46,062 nucleotides of DNA from a virus: positions 1-46,062 of IMG/VR virus record IMGVR_UViG_3300011116_001118, one strand, 5' to 3'. This document shows, in pieces, positions 38,837 through 46,062 of the stretch. The translations under genes and the position numbers were made by a program. The notes beneath the pieces were generated by a model, which was not told the origin of the DNA, ran no database searches, and saw only the letters and a list, made by a program, of their open reading frames with translations. Each line of letters starts with the position of its first letter. Within the stretch, counting starts at the first letter, position 1.

Positions 38837-41281
38837 TTGGCTTCCCCTCTTGATAAATTACAGAGCGCTTTCAAGTCTTCTCAGGGTCAAATTGCCCAAG
38901 GAAGCACTGAGGAACTGTCGGCACAGCTCGGGCAGAGTTCTGTTCCAAAAGACCCCGCGTCAGCCCTGGCTCTTGGGGCTACGCCACAGCAGGCTGCCAT
39001 GAGTGGTAGCAAGGCTTCCCTCCGTGCTACCATTCGGCAAAACATGGACCTGGGGGCCCAGCAAAGGCAGGGCCAGGGCGTGCCGCAAGACCAGGCCGCC
39101 GCTGACAAAGCAAAGCAGGAAGCAGCCGCCCTTACTCAGTCGATGGGAAATCTGGATAGTCGGGTGCAGCAGCTGGTCCAAGCAAAAGTGGGCAACCCGC
39201 AAGCAGAGAAAGAAGCTGCGCTCAAAGTGAGTAGCTCGGCGTTGGACGCAGTGCCTCAGCAAAATAGAGCCGCTCTTGAGCCTCTTCTTGGCAAGCTGGG
39301 TGCTGGTACGGCCACCCCCACCGACATTCTCAACATTAATAAATTGATGGGTAAGACGACGCAGGCAGACATGCTTGACGCTGCCACTCTCCAAAAGCAA
39401 TTCTTGCAGGGTGAGCAACAGATTGGCCAGGCCCTGGCGGCGGGTGTAGGCAACGCTCTCAAGGTGAGCGAACTAAATATTGACTCGCTGGGAATGGGCA
39501 GCAAGGCCGACATTGCTAATCGCCTGGGCGTGAGTGTTGCTGACGTAGACAACATGACAGCTTCCCAGTTCATGGAAAGCCTTCACACTTATCAACAACG
39601 CGAGTTAACTCGGACCAACTCGCTGCAACAGCGTGCTAACGACCCCCTTCTTGGGCAAGCGGAAAGGCAGCAGGCCCGCCAAGAGCTACGGGGCGCAGGA
39701 GCAACGGGACTTCGTAGTGCGGAAGAGAGCGTAGCTGATTTGCAAGACCAGATTAACACGGCCAATACTGTGTCGTTCGGCGGACAGAACATGTCTGTTG
39801 AAAAGCTCATGAGCGATGAAAACATGAGCAATATGGTTGCCTCCTACCTTCGCGACCCTAGTAGCGAGTCCTCCCGGGAATTGGCAAAGACTGAGCCGGG
39901 GCTGGTTGACTGGATTAATCAGAATAAGCAAGGCTTGGATAAGCTGTCTCAGGGCGTTTCTCAGCAGGCCCAGCAGTTTGCCGACATTCAGATGCAGACT
40001 AAGAAGCTAGCAAGTCCCGAAGGCATGCCGGCGCTTAGCGATGACACAATGAAGGCCCTTATGCCGGAGTGGGGACAGCTCACTGACAAAGTACCACAGG
40101 CTCCGGCTGCCCTCCAAATTCTCCACGACCCTGCTGCAAATTTCACGGAGAAGCAAGCAATTCATGAGACACTTACTAGCCTAACAAACTTGGGGCCCTC
40201 CTATGTGACTGAGCTGCGGGACATGAGTCACCAGGACCTGCGATTACTGGGACTTACGGAACCCGGCGCCGCAAAAGCGTATGTTGGCTATGTGAAAGAC
40301 TCCAAGAATATTGGGACAGCAAATCCTGAGCCCAAGGCACTTCTTGGTGCAGTCGGCCTCGATGTAGCCCAGGCCGATGCTAAGCTCCAGGAACTGCGCT
40401 ATCAGAAGACCATGGGCATTGGCGAAGACGCCGGGCCTCTCTCCTCTATTCTTGACCCGGACGGAGACGGGCATGTCAATACCCAGGACATGGCCCGTAT
40501 TAAGGAGCAGCTAAAGGGCCTTATGGGTGGAGGCACAATGAGCCTCTCCCAGATGTTGCAGGCAGGTAAGCGGGTAGACAGCATGCCCACCCTGGCCTCA
40601 TTAGGAACGGGCGTAGGCGCAAAAGCTCTCTCGGGCGACACCAAGACTCTCTATGACGCAGTGAGAAGCGGGCTGCAAGACGGGGACTTTAACGGGAAAG
40701 AGGCGGAAGAGGCAGCGCGGAACCTGGGCAATGACGTGAGCAAGCTTGCCAAACTGGCCAACATGATGCGCAACTCTCGGGATGCCGGTGGCGTGCGGGG
40801 CGATGGTGCTGACAAGCTCACCGAGATTGGTACCAACAAGGCTACCGATAACTACAAGAAACGCATCTTCCCGACCTCCCTTAAAGGCAATGACGGGCAA
40901 GAGTATGGGCACTGGGGTAACCGGGCTCGAAGTGGACAGGTACTTCCTGATAATGTGCGCGGTGACATGGAAAAAGCAGTGGCTGCCCTCCGCTCTCAGA
41001 AGCCTGCCAACTATATGGAAGAGAATGCCCGTAATAACCTGCTGGGCTCTCTTGAAAATACCCTTAAGCTTTCTTCTATCAACCAAAATCAAAAGAATGC
41101 TGAAGAGGCTAAAAAAGCAAGAGAAGCTGCTGAGGCAGCGTCTCGGCGTGTTACAGAGGCGCAAAAGCCGGAAAACCAGGAGATTGCTCGCATTCGTGCA
41201 GAGCTGGCAAAGAATATTTCCTCAGGTAGGGACTATAATGCAATGGTAGCCCGGCTTCGTCAACTAGGAGCTGAACCTTAA
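38837..41281 (+). CDS. internal virion protein with an EF-hand calcium loop, 814 residues
   Basis: TAGGAG precedes the TTG start. The protein is Gln/Ala-rich and mostly helical, with long coiled coils, as in ejection proteins of podophages. Residues 540-551 read DPDGDGHVNTQD, a full calcium-binding loop of the dockerin/EF-hand type with Asp at positions 1, 3, 5 and 12. Such a site could sense calcium during DNA entry or hold a fold together. The C-terminal 100 residues are highly charged helices. It heads the internal virion operon. Confidence 0.65.
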   Translation: MASPLDKLQSAFKSSQGQIAQGSTEELSAQLGQSSVPKDPASALALGATPQQAAMSGSKASLRATIRQNMDLGAQQRQGQGVPQDQAAADKAKQEAAALTQSMGNLDSRVQQLVQAKVGNPQAEKEAALKVSSSALDAVPQQNRAALEPLLGKLGAGTATPTDILNINKLMGKTTQADMLDAATLQKQFLQGEQQIGQALAAGVGNALKVSELNIDSLGMGSKADIANRLGVSVADVDNMTASQFMESLHTYQQRELTRTNSLQQRANDPLLGQAERQQARQELRGAGATGLRSAEESVADLQDQINTANTVSFGGQNMSVEKLMSDENMSNMVASYLRDPSSESSRELAKTEPGLVDWINQNKQGLDKLSQGVSQQAQQFADIQMQTKKLASPEGMPALSDDTMKALMPEWGQLTDKVPQAPAALQILHDPAANFTEKQAIHETLTSLTNLGPSYVTELRDMSHQDLRLLGLTEPGAAKAYVGYVKDSKNIGTANPEPKALLGAVGLDVAQADAKLQELRYQKTMGIGEDAGPLSSILDPDGDGHVNTQDMARIKEQLKGLMGGGTMSLSQMLQAGKRVDSMPTLASLGTGVGAKALSGDTKTLYDAVRSGLQDGDFNGKEAEEAARNLGNDVSKLAKLANMMRNSRDAGGVRGDGADKLTEIGTNKATDNYKKRIFPTSLKGNDGQEYGHWGNRARSGQVLPDNVRGDMEKAVAALRSQKPANYMEENARNNLLGSLENTLKLSSINQNQKNAEEAKKAREAAEAASRRVTEAQKPENQEIARIRAELAKNISSGRDYNAMVARLRQLGAEP

Positions 41282-42192
41282 TGCCAACTCTCATGGAAAC
41301 AATTCAGGGAAATATGGCCAAGGCCACCGCCCCCCAAGCTATCGGTGCCACTCAGGCAGCGGACCAGGCTACCTCTCAAGCACAGCAGCTTGGGCAGGCT
41401 GGTACAGGAAAAGCAGCTGCCCCGGGGGCCCAGCCGCGAGCAACTAACCTGGCCGCCCAAGTGAGCGCGGGCCAAGCTAACCTAGGGGCTCAGCAGCTGG
41501 GACAGCAGGCACAGATACAGGGAGAGCAACTCAAGACGCAGGAGGCGGGTATTGCTCAGCAGGCCTCTCTTCAGGGCCGTGAACTTGATGAGCAGGCACT
41601 TTCCCAGCACGACACCTACGCAAACAGGGCTCAACAGATTATGGGTGAGTTGACTCGTGGCGGACAACAGATTGATTTCAATAAACAAAAGGCCCAGGTA
41701 GAACAGCTGGGGTTCAACCTTCGCTTAGCCAATGACCAGTACGTCCACCAGCTGGACATGGAAGGTCAGAGGGCCCGCCTTGACAATGAGCAGGTATTTC
41801 AGGAACAACTCCAGAATGCTATTTTTGCAGATGACATGGAAGTGCTGGAGCAGGACATTGGGTTCAAAGAAGCCCTCAATGGGAAAAAGAACGACTGGCT
41901 GGAGTACCTGGGGCAGGTTGATTTGGACCACGCCATGAGCATTGCAGAATCTGAATCGAAAGCAGCTTCCCAGCAAATGATGTGGACAGGTATTCAGACA
42001 GCTACAGGGGCGGGAGCCGGGGCTGCGGCAAAATATAAAGCGGGGAAAGGCTCTGGTGAACCAGGAAACACGACAGAAGCGGTTAGCGAAGGTGCCGTTT
42101 CTGAGTCTTGGGAAGGTGCAGCGAATCAGGACTGGGAAAGAAATCAAGTGGGTACGAGTTCTGGACAATCTCGATGGGAGGCTGGAAGGTAA
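41281..42192 (+). CDS. Gln-rich internal virion protein, 303 residues
   Basis: The ATG overlaps the previous stop by one base. The first 100 residues are rich in Gln and Ala with short repeats (ATQAADQATSQAQQLGQAG and similar), followed by a long amphipathic helix with little Pro. A Gly/Ala segment (TATGAGAGAAAKYK) lies near the C terminus. It resembles ejected proteins that line or cross the envelope. No enzymatic motif is visible. Translation is coupled with the next gene. Confidence 0.55.
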   Translation: MPTLMETIQGNMAKATAPQAIGATQAADQATSQAQQLGQAGTGKAAAPGAQPRATNLAAQVSAGQANLGAQQLGQQAQIQGEQLKTQEAGIAQQASLQGRELDEQALSQHDTYANRAQQIMGELTRGGQQIDFNKQKAQVEQLGFNLRLANDQYVHQLDMEGQRARLDNEQVFQEQLQNAIFADDMEVLEQDIGFKEALNGKKNDWLEYLGQVDLDHAMSIAESESKAASQQMMWTGIQTATGAGAGAAAKYKAGKGSGEPGNTTEAVSEGAVSESWEGAANQDWERNQVGTSSGQSRWEAGR

Positions 42193-43034
42193 TGGCACTT
42201 TCAAAAGATGGCCTTCTAGCAGGCATGAGCAATATGGCTCCCCAAGTTAATCAGCAGGTTGCGCAGGGCGTGGGAGACCAGGCAGCATTTGCCCAGAAAC
42301 AGCAGGCAGGACAAGCCTACATGGGTGGCCAGCCTCTAGGCAAGCCTCAAATGGCCCAGATGGGAGCGCAGTTAGCAGGACAAAAAGCTGGGGCCAGTTT
42401 GGCTGCGGCTCAGTCCACGGTGCAGCAGCAACAGCAAATTGGGCAAGTAGGACTCCAGGCGCAGCAACAACAAGCGCAGGCACAGCTTGGGGAGAAGAAA
42501 CTGGGGCTCCAGAAAAAGCAACGCGAACTGGAGAACAGTCTGGCAAGTATGGGAGAGGAAGTAAAGAACAAGCTTTTCTCTCAGAACTTGGCATTTCAAA
42601 AGGATGAGCTGGGCCGGACTGCTTGGAATGAGCGGCAGTTGGCCGATTGGAAAGTACGGCAGGCTAAAGATATTCAGGATTTGCAGAACTATCAACAGCA
42701 GGTCCGGCAAATAAGTGCCCGGAAGCAGCAACTTCTTAAGACGGCCCACGCCAAAATTGTTCAGGAGTTGCAAAATATCTCGGCAAATAGTACACTGGAT
42801 GCGGACATGCAGACAAAAGAAAAACTAATGAGAGCTAAGGTTGCAATGGAAGAAAAGATAGCAGATGAAAAAAGGGCGGCAGCTAACCGTGCCGGTATGG
42901 CTGGTGCTATGGGCACTATCATTGGTGTAGGTGCTGGGGCTGCTACAGGAAGTCCGCAAGCGGCTGCAGTAGGCGGCGTAGTTGGTGGTGGATTAGGCAC
43001 GGCTGCGGCCGGCGCCGGCGTATTTGGAGGGTAA
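42192..43034 (+). CDS. internal virion protein with C-terminal glycine zipper, 280 residues
   Basis: The ATG overlaps the previous stop (TAATG). The first part repeats Gln-rich units (AQLAGQKAGASLAAAQ, QQQQIGQVGLQAQQQQAQAQ), like the preceding gene, so both may have come from one ancestor. A central coiled coil leads to a C-terminal segment of Gly/Ala repeats every four to six residues (IIGVGAGAATGSP, VGGVVGGGLGTAAAGAG). Such glycine-zipper segments can insert in membranes. It is a good candidate for part of an ejection channel. Confidence 0.55.
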   Translation: MALSKDGLLAGMSNMAPQVNQQVAQGVGDQAAFAQKQQAGQAYMGGQPLGKPQMAQMGAQLAGQKAGASLAAAQSTVQQQQQIGQVGLQAQQQQAQAQLGEKKLGLQKKQRELENSLASMGEEVKNKLFSQNLAFQKDELGRTAWNERQLADWKVRQAKDIQDLQNYQQQVRQISARKQQLLKTAHAKIVQELQNISANSTLDADMQTKEKLMRAKVAMEEKIADEKRAAANRAGMAGAMGTIIGVGAGAATGSPQAAAVGGVVGGGLGTAAAGAGVFGG

Positions 43035-43038
43035 AGAA

Positions 43039-44325
43039 ATGGCAGATATGCAGGCATTAGAAAGACTTAAGCAGAAATACAAATCGCAAGGTATGAGCGA
43101 TGCTGATGCTCAGGCGCAGGCCGAGAGGGATACAGCTGATTTGCCGGGTCCCCTCTCGTCTCTATCTAAGTCGGTAGCCTCCGAAATTTACTCTGCTACC
43201 CCAAAAGCACCTACAGCTGCGCCTAAGTCAGAGCCCGGTATTCCAGCAGAAGCTAGCGCAAATAAAGCGCGGCCGGAAGAGCTGGATTCCTTGGCAGCCA
43301 AACTAAAGGCAAAGCAAGCGCAACCCCAGGAACAGGCCCCTCCCCCGCCTTCGAGTGCAGCTCCCGCTGCTCCAGCTGGTCCCAAGCCCACGGAGGCTAA
43401 AGCAGGGACCGGTATGGCGTTTGACGGGAAGGACGCTGCCCAATTTCGCAGCAAGATTGCTGCTATGATGGAGTCCACGGACGACAAGGAAGTAAAGGCC
43501 AAGGCTTCTGAGTTAGACAAAGCGCATGCCGATTTGATGGCCCAGTATAAAAAAGACAAAACGGCTCTTGACTGGGGCCGCGTTGGAGAAATGCTGGGCC
43601 GGGCTCTGACCCAGCTGGCCGCGGGCGCCTGGGGCGCTAAAAATAATGTGGACCTCTCCAACTTGAAGGGCGAGAAGTGGGACTGGAAGCAAGACTTCGA
43701 TAACTTGCTTGAGCAGACCAAGATGGAATCCTCTGATATTGAAAAACGCCGCAACATCAATGAGAAAGAGCGCGAAGCCCTTGACCGTCGTAAAGAGCGG
43801 CAGCAAGGCCTCAAGGCCGGTGCAGAAGAGACCATCTACAAAGAAGCTGCTTCTAACAAACGGGAGATTGCAAAAGAGGGGCGGACGGCCGGGCGGGAAG
43901 AAGCGGCGGATAGGCGTAAGTCTATTGAGCTGCAAGGCAAATCCTATGATGCGCTTGCTGGACAACTATCCCAGGAAGCCGAAAAGATACGAGCACAAGA
44001 AAAAACAAACCCAAGCTATACCCTGGAACAGGCCCAATCATATGCCCGTTCCGTAGGTGCAGACCCCAACTTTGTACAGGACCAATTCAAGTTGTTTGGC
44101 AAGAATGAAGTGAGCGCCGCGCAGCTTTCCAGCATGTTCTCTCAAGAGGCCATAAAGACACGACAAAAAGCACGGGAAACATATGGTCGTTTGGAAGGCG
44201 GTGCCCCGGCCACATCTGCGCCCGGCTCCGGTGAAGCCATGATTATGGTTAGAGAAAAAACTACTGGCCGTACAGGAAAAATGCCCGCTTCCAAATTTGA
44301 CCCGGCTAAATACGAGAAAATGTAA
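43039..44325 (+). CDS. charged coiled-coil internal virion protein, 428 residues
   Basis: The start is the ATG after GGAGGG; an in-frame start 15 bases upstream is less well placed. The first 120 residues are Pro/Ala-rich and disordered (PAAPAGPKPTEAK). Then come long charged helices with many Lys, Glu and Arg (DIEKRRNINEKEREALDRRK) and a final helical domain with NPSYTLEQAQSYARSVGAD. It ends in the DPAKYEK type of short tail. It is likely a structural component of the ejectosome or an internal core protein. Confidence 0.55.
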   Translation: MADMQALERLKQKYKSQGMSDADAQAQAERDTADLPGPLSSLSKSVASEIYSATPKAPTAAPKSEPGIPAEASANKARPEELDSLAAKLKAKQAQPQEQAPPPPSSAAPAAPAGPKPTEAKAGTGMAFDGKDAAQFRSKIAAMMESTDDKEVKAKASELDKAHADLMAQYKKDKTALDWGRVGEMLGRALTQLAAGAWGAKNNVDLSNLKGEKWDWKQDFDNLLEQTKMESSDIEKRRNINEKEREALDRRKERQQGLKAGAEETIYKEAASNKREIAKEGRTAGREEAADRRKSIELQGKSYDALAGQLSQEAEKIRAQEKTNPSYTLEQAQSYARSVGADPNFVQDQFKLFGKNEVSAAQLSSMFSQEAIKTRQKARETYGRLEGGAPATSAPGSGEAMIMVREKTTGRTGKMPASKFDPAKYEKM

Positions 44326-46062
44326 TGGATGGATTTATTCCAGACAAGGAGCCCGCCCCTTCTACTGACGGCTTTGTGCCCGATGAGAAGGCGCCTACCC
44401 AGGACGGTTTTGTTCCTGATGCGCAGCCTACTGCCGCCCCCGTTTCCCAAGAGGACAGCGCCGGCGAGATAAAAAAGGTAGAACTGGCGCAGATTGCTAA
44501 GAAGCATGGAGTTGACCCCAGCCGACTTGAGTGGATTGTTCCCATTATGGGAGTGAACCTGGAAGGCATGGATGCGGCCTCTTCTATTATTGCCCGTACT
44601 GGTGGACTTGCCTCCGAGGGTATTGGCATGGGGGCTATCCCCTTTGCATACAAAAAGCTGGTGGCGGATGATAAAGAAGAAGCCGCAATTGATGACTTGC
44701 GAAAATTGGCAGATGAGCGAAAGACCGGAATTGAGACTGCCATGGAACTGGGAACGAGTCTCTTAGTGCCTGGTATTGGTGCGGGCAAGGCGATGGCCTC
44801 TGCAGGCAAGCTGGCTAAAGTGGCCGAGGCGGCTGCAGTTGGAGCAGGCTACGGTGCCGCCGGAGGCTTATTTAAATCAAAAGCCGGCGAAGAATTGAAA
44901 GAGGCCGGAGAAGGGGCCCTTGTTGGTGGTGCCTTTGGTGGCGCTCTTGGCGTTGCCTCCGCTGCCCTTTCTCGTGCTGGCAAGCCTTCCAAAGACGTGA
45001 AGCTGGTCCTCGGGGAAATGGGAGAGCGTGGCCAGAAGATTACTGAGAAGGCCCAGGAAATTGCGCAGCGTGACTCCACTCTTGCAGTAGAGCACGCCAT
45101 CGTCTCAAATGCCCTTGAATTTAAAAAGCCTGAAGTGACGGAACGTTTGGTGGCTGCTATGAAACCCAGCGAGTCTCTTCTGGAACAGATGGGCGGGGAC
45201 GCCGCGGCTGCCAAAGTCTATATGGCACAGAAAGTCCTCGATAAAGAAACTATGGAATTTGCCAAGTACCTTACGGGCCGCAAACCCAAGACACTGGAGC
45301 AAGCTTCCAAGTATCTTTCTAAGCTGGGTACCGAAGGGGAAGAATCCCTTTCCCGCAAATGGATGAACTACCTCGAAGGAGAGAAGGCAACTAACTCTCT
45401 TATTAAAAGCGGCGTTATTGAGAAGATGCCCCCAAATAAATCCTTTATTGACCGGGTAGGCCTATTCATGAGTGACGGCCTCAACGGAGCGGCTCAGAGG
45501 ATTGATGAGCGCTTGGGAACCAACATTGCACCTACTATTCTTGAGGGCACTGAACGCTACAATGCTTTCATGTTTAGGCACGCTGCGCTCCATGCAGAAA
45601 TGAAACCTCAAGTAGAAACCGCCCTCTCCCTTCCTGAGAGCAAAGTGGAGGAAATGCACCAAGCAATAACAGGAGGGAAGATTGCAGAGTTATCTGACGA
45701 CCTCCGCCCACTAGCCGAGTCTTTCTCTAATAAGTTTACGGAACTTGCTAGGGTAGCAGAAAAAGAGTTTGGCGTTAACGTGCCCTGGAAAGAGAACTAC
45801 TTGCCGCAGATGACCAAAGATTCTGTGGACGTAGCTGCCCTTATCGGCAGCCGCTGGGAACAGGCGGGGAAGAACGCAGAGGCAGTACTGGCTGCAGAAA
45901 CACCAGAGATGGCGCAGCTTAAGCAGGGCTTAGAGTTCCTGGCCGGGCGGCCAATTAAGACCGAGAAGGGCATTGAGAAGGCGCTTGCTGACGCAATGAA
46001 TCCTGTTGTTATTGGGGAGAGGCAGAACACCCAGGCCCGTTTCTTTAATGAGCGCACGGGTG
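44325..46062 (+). CDS. large virion protein, 5' part (runs off the window)
   Basis: The ATG overlaps the previous stop, and the frame is open to the end, giving 579 residues. The N terminus repeats DGFIPDKEP, DGFVPDEKA and DGFVPDAQP, three copies of a short unit. A helical part with VPGIGAGKAMASAGKLAK and a Gly/Ala membrane-like segment (ALVGGAFGGALGVASAALS, about 206-224) follow. Near residue 490 VNVPWKENYLPQM resembles the 'ENYvP' motif in large polyvalent phage proteins. It may be the biggest ejection protein, and enzyme domains could lie beyond the window. Confidence 0.6.
   Translation, partial: MDGFIPDKEPAPSTDGFVPDEKAPTQDGFVPDAQPTAAPVSQEDSAGEIKKVELAQIAKKHGVDPSRLEWIVPIMGVNLEGMDAASSIIARTGGLASEGIGMGAIPFAYKKLVADDKEEAAIDDLRKLADERKTGIETAMELGTSLLVPGIGAGKAMASAGKLAKVAEAAAVGAGYGAAGGLFKSKAGEELKEAGEGALVGGAFGGALGVASAALSRAGKPSKDVKLVLGEMGERGQKITEKAQEIAQRDSTLAVEHAIVSNALEFKKPEVTERLVAAMKPSESLLEQMGGDAAAAKVYMAQKVLDKETMEFAKYLTGRKPKTLEQASKYLSKLGTEGEESLSRKWMNYLEGEKATNSLIKSGVIEKMPPNKSFIDRVGLFMSDGLNGAAQRIDERLGTNIAPTILEGTERYNAFMFRHAALHAEMKPQVETALSLPESKVEEMHQAITGGKIAELSDDLRPLAESFSNKFTELARVAEKEFGVNVPWKENYLPQMTKDSVDVAALIGSRWEQAGKNAEAVLAAETPEMAQLKQGLEFLAGRPIKTEKGIEKALADAMNPVVIGERQNTQARFFNERTG

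Noticed and set aside
1-46062. Signs of lysogeny such as an integrase, attachment site or CI-type repressor
   Set aside because: None was found. The winged-helix-like protein alone is not enough to claim a temperate phage.

Overview
The window is part of a tailed double-stranded DNA phage genome (Caudoviricetes). It carries a large terminase, portal, scaffold, major capsid protein, head-tail adaptor, a giant nozzle/hub-like tail protein, a run of ejection-type internal virion proteins and many fibre genes. No tape-measure, sheath or tube gene is visible, so the virion is most likely short-tailed (podovirus-like). The near-consensus sigma-70 promoters, the Shine-Dalgarno sequences and the style of the fibre tip domains suggest a proteobacterial host, but nothing here fixes the genus. 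No integrase, tRNA, CRISPR array or insertion sequence was recognised.

Layout. (1) 1-6715, minus strand: about twenty small, tightly packed and often overlapping genes, read leftward. They include a MazZ-like nucleotide pyrophosphohydrolase cut by the window edge, an exported ClpP-like protease, a Rossmann/methyltransferase-like protein, a DUF932 protein, a Cys-rich conserved phage protein and several tiny membrane proteins. (2) 6716-7668: about 950 bases with no convincing gene, rich in inverted repeats. (3) 7669-7734: two back-to-back strong promoters that separate leftward from rightward transcription. (4) 7802-20991, plus strand: a winged-helix-like protein, small terminase, a first fibre cluster with a polyglycine adhesin and a papain-like enzyme, large terminase, portal, scaffold and capsid. 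(5) 21159-28523: a second fibre cluster of five proteins with shared modules and a duplicated tip domain. (6) 28531-29632: holin-like and lysis-associated candidates, closed by a terminator. (7) 29696-37851: acidic protein, HNH endonuclease, adaptor, small virion proteins and the 1723-residue nozzle/hub. (8) 37848-38836: a second HNH gene on the opposite strand and a promoter-rich spacer. (9) 38837-46062: five internal virion proteins, the last running off the window.

Two dispersed signals tie the genome together. Most promoters share one rigid architecture, TTGACA-N14-TGNTANNNT (17-base spacer, extended -10), on both strands. Many gene leaders carry a short hairpin followed by GGTGCTGC and either GAC or CGT, just upstream of the Shine-Dalgarno. 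Together they look like a transcription network with an added layer of RNA-level control. The leader element is the best candidate for something undescribed. All assignments come from reading the sequence only; no database search was run.
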